Positions 61,643 to 64,000 of a stretch of DNA of 64,000 bases are shown one piece after another. A program made the translations under genes and the position numbers. Source of the stretch: Amphibalanus amphitrite (Eukaryota > Arthropoda > Thecostraca > Balanomorpha > Balanidae); assembly GCF_019059575.1 (NCBI RefSeq), contig NW_024881674.1, positions 62,001 to 126,000 on the forward strand, written 5' to 3'. Every line of letters starts with the position of its first letter. Positions within the stretch are counted from its first letter, which is position 1. The notes under the pieces are model-generated. The model was not told the origin of the DNA and did not search any database. It saw only the letters and a list, made by a program, of their open reading frames with translations.

Positions 61643-62408
61643 TTAAAGGAAATAGTTCACTTTTTAACATGGGTTTTGAACTGGAATAGCAGTTCCGTAG
61701 CCTGGGCTGAGACGAGCATAAATCAGGAGCTTTTACAGCCCAACGATCACCCTAGGCAAAGATATTCTATTTCTCGTCCCGAAAAAGGTGTCTTGCGTTG
61801 AGGATGTGTGCCTTGCATATATTTGCATCCAGTATGAAACGAGCATGGGTCCCGAAAATTCCTCAAAAACTAGAGAAATTATCTACGAGAACTCTAGAGA
61901 AATTCTCGTACTGATCAATAAGGACATTCAGCAGCAGCAGAGGCCTCTTGCACCAAAATCCTCTTGCACCAAAGCTTGGATTATTTTGCATCGCATACCC
62001 AGTCCAAGTCTCAAATGTAACAATTAGCGTGCAAAATTTAGCAAGCACATGTAGGATTATGTATTGGGCTATTGCAAACAAATTTACCACTGTTAGATTA
62101 GCTTATTATGAAACCGGTTTTTCGATTTTACCTAGCTAGGTAGTTTGGTGCAAGAGGCCTCTGATCGCCCAAATGCCGGTGGCCGCGATAATTTCTCTAG
62201 TTTCTGAAGAATTTTCGGGACCCATGCTCTTTTCATACTGGATCGCGTGTGCCTTACAGAAACTGAAAAGTTCTTCCTATATCAAAATATAGAAAATAAT
62301 CTTTTGTTATAAATAGGTTTTATTTTCTTTGCTGATCATTTTGAACATAAAAAATCATAAATCCATTGCAAAAAAAATAATATCGTGAAAGTGAACTATT
62401 TCCTTTAA
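61643..62408. mobile_element. TTAA-flanked MITE, copy 2, abutting copy 7
   Basis: Same family as 32596-33152. Its left TTAA (61643-61646) is also the right TTAA of copy 7, so the two elements share one target site. It carries a 226-bp insertion. Confidence 0.8.
61938..62163. mobile_element. 226-bp inverted-repeat element inside MITE copy 2
   Basis: Perfect 20-bp inverted ends CAGAGGCCTCTTGCACCAAA. The sequence CTCTTGCACCAAA repeats once more just inside the left end. The other MITE copy lacks it. A clear target duplication is not visible, so the class is uncertain; the ends resemble hAT MITEs. Confidence 0.65.
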
Positions 62409-63288
62409 AGGGGGACATCAGACATGTCAAAATCTCCGACAAGAAAAAACGCGGGGTATAATACGGACCACCCAACAGTGCGTGCTATCCACGACATTAA
62501 ATCACCTTTAGACCTCTAATGCGAGATCGGTTTGGCGAAAAACAACATTTTTTCTGAATAGCCCAAAAGCTGCCTGCATCTTGGCCACATGAGCTATAGG
62601 TGGACATTGGTATGAAGGAAAACATAGGTAGCGAGAGCATAAAGCAGTAGATACCAGCAGTGGTTCAGCCGGGAGGGCCGGTGGTCTGTCTTACTCCACT
62701 GGGCCGTCTTATCCCACCCTCCCCTTCTCAGAAATCCGGAGAAAAGGAATTCATTGTTTCAAGAAAAGCGTTTCTTTTGGAAAGACGAGTCAAAACTGAA
62801 GGCGCAGTGTCGGAAGTCGACAAAAGCTTATTGTCGTTCAGATTTAGTAAATAGTGTGGTCGTTTTCGCCAGCGATACGACTGTGTCTTAATCTTTTAGA
62901 ATATTATATAGCTGAGCTGTCAGACGGCTTTGTACACTGCACAGTGGACTGACAAGTGACGAGTGATCATATTGCTTGGACGGTATCGGCGGTCGGACCG
63001 CGGTGGGGTTTCTAATTGCTTTCATATTGTAATTAGCGATATGCACAATCGGGTTTTCGTTATCCATGAAAAAGAAAGCAAAGACTTCCACTTCCATAAC
63101 CTTAAACCTCTTCCAAAGCCAAAACTATAGACTACCATTTTGTCGCAATCTGGATGCTTCCCGGTCCACCGTGCGTCGCCGTGACTGGCGGCGGTAGAGC
63201 GAAGGGCGCGGGGCAGAGGGGAGGGGGAGACTCGCCAGGCTCGCTCGGAACCCGGCTGGTCGGTCCCGTCATTCCAGAACGAGCAACC
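62409..63288. promoter_or_regulatory. Intergenic; GC-rich upstream region of the 63289 exon
   Basis: 62409-63100 shows nothing recognisable. 63150-63288 is GC-rich and lies just upstream of a start codon, so it probably holds the promoter and 5'UTR. Confidence 0.3.
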
Positions 63289-63334
63289 ATGTGGACAGCA
63301 CAGACAACCGTGGCGCTCCTGGCGGGTCTTACCG
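63289..63334 (+). CDS. First coding exon of a secreted or membrane protein (signal peptide)
   Basis: ATG in a good context (AACCATGT) encodes MWTAQTTVALLAGLT and one further base before the donor ACCG|GTGAGT. The hydrophobic core TVALLAGL resembles a signal peptide split by an intron, a common gene structure. The rest of the gene lies beyond the right edge, so the product is unknown. Confidence 0.45.
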
Positions 63335-64000
63335 GTGAGTTTATATAGTACGGGCTGAAAGGTCGGTGGTAAGCTAGAAACAAGTAACAACCATTGTTTT
63401 TGTTGTTGATACGCGATTGTGGTTTGGTTGCGGTCTCACGTGATGTTTGTTGTTGTTGTGAAAAGCTGCGCTTTCGAAGGGATGCTGAGGAACAACTGAT
63501 AGTTTGACTGTTTCACTGTCGCCCTTAAAAGTAATTTGTATCAAATTTTAGAAGTTTACAAGAGTTATAATGTGCCAAAAGTTCAACAAAAAATATGTAA
63601 GGTCTTCCTATGGATAACAGTTGGCATTTCTCTATGACTCAACAATTCTCGGTGATTTTTTTTTACATAACAATTTATGTCAACAACTGTCAACTACACT
63701 GAGCGAAAATACTTTGTGAATAACTTCAGTGCATCAATCTTTATTATTCGCATTTTTTGACCTTATTCAACAGCAATTGGGCTAATAATTACAGCAGGTC
63801 CCTGATATTGAATAAGATAGCTGTCCTCACCTAATTATTTTAATATTTATCACATTTTTCCATGTTTTAGCGCACCAACTGTCGATAGTGTTACAGCTAA
63901 GAACTTCTGTCGGTATGCACCATTTATTGTACAGATGAAGCGGCGAATTGTCTCTTATAGCTACATTCGAGCTCATTAGGTAGTTAGGTCTGTACTTTTG
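63335..64000. other. Presumed first intron; nothing else seen
   Basis: AT-rich, no exon recognised. Confidence 0.3.

Overview
This window looks like nuclear genomic DNA of an arthropod, possibly a crustacean. That rests on three things: small exons with GT-AG introns, a pyrokinin/CAPA-type neuropeptide receptor, and a dense load of non-autonomous transposons, minisatellites and microsatellites. No prokaryotic operon, rRNA or CRISPR array is visible. The species is an inference I cannot confirm.

Layout. From 1 to 9.1 kb, four phase-compatible minus-strand exons encode the first five transmembrane segments of the receptor; the rest lies left of the window, and a GC-rich island at 10.2-10.9 kb may be its promoter. 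From 11 to 18.3 kb there are dispersed duplications and long GC-rich minisatellites. From 18.3 to 27.3 kb the DNA is mostly AT-rich and unannotated, with a 1.7-kb hAT-type element, a long GA microsatellite and one candidate terminal exon. From 27.9 to 35.1 kb there is a rearranged block with exact 256-bp and 305-bp duplications, two small ORFs, a 1.4-kb minisatellite and a MITE. From 36.7 to 46.9 kb four of the TTAA-flanked, AGGTCA-rich elements occur, together with a MULE-like MITE that holds a tRNA-like sequence. Between them, on the minus strand, is an exon with a recognisable CDI domain (p21/p27/Dacapo class). From 49.4 to 53.5 kb a Penelope-like element (PLE) is present as a head-to-head inverted pair bounded by one 12-bp target duplication, with a second PLE nested in one arm. 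From 56.3 to 62.4 kb further TTAA elements are interrupted by a hAT element and abutted by a MITE. At 63.3 kb a likely signal-peptide first exon starts a gene that runs off the right edge.

The host genes seen (receptor, CDK inhibitor, secreted protein) have no evident joint function. The most coherent story is the mobile DNA. One family (nine full or degenerate copies) spreads a conserved composite of nuclear-receptor half-sites, and two PLE insertions share one integration architecture and carry hammerhead-ribozyme-like ends.
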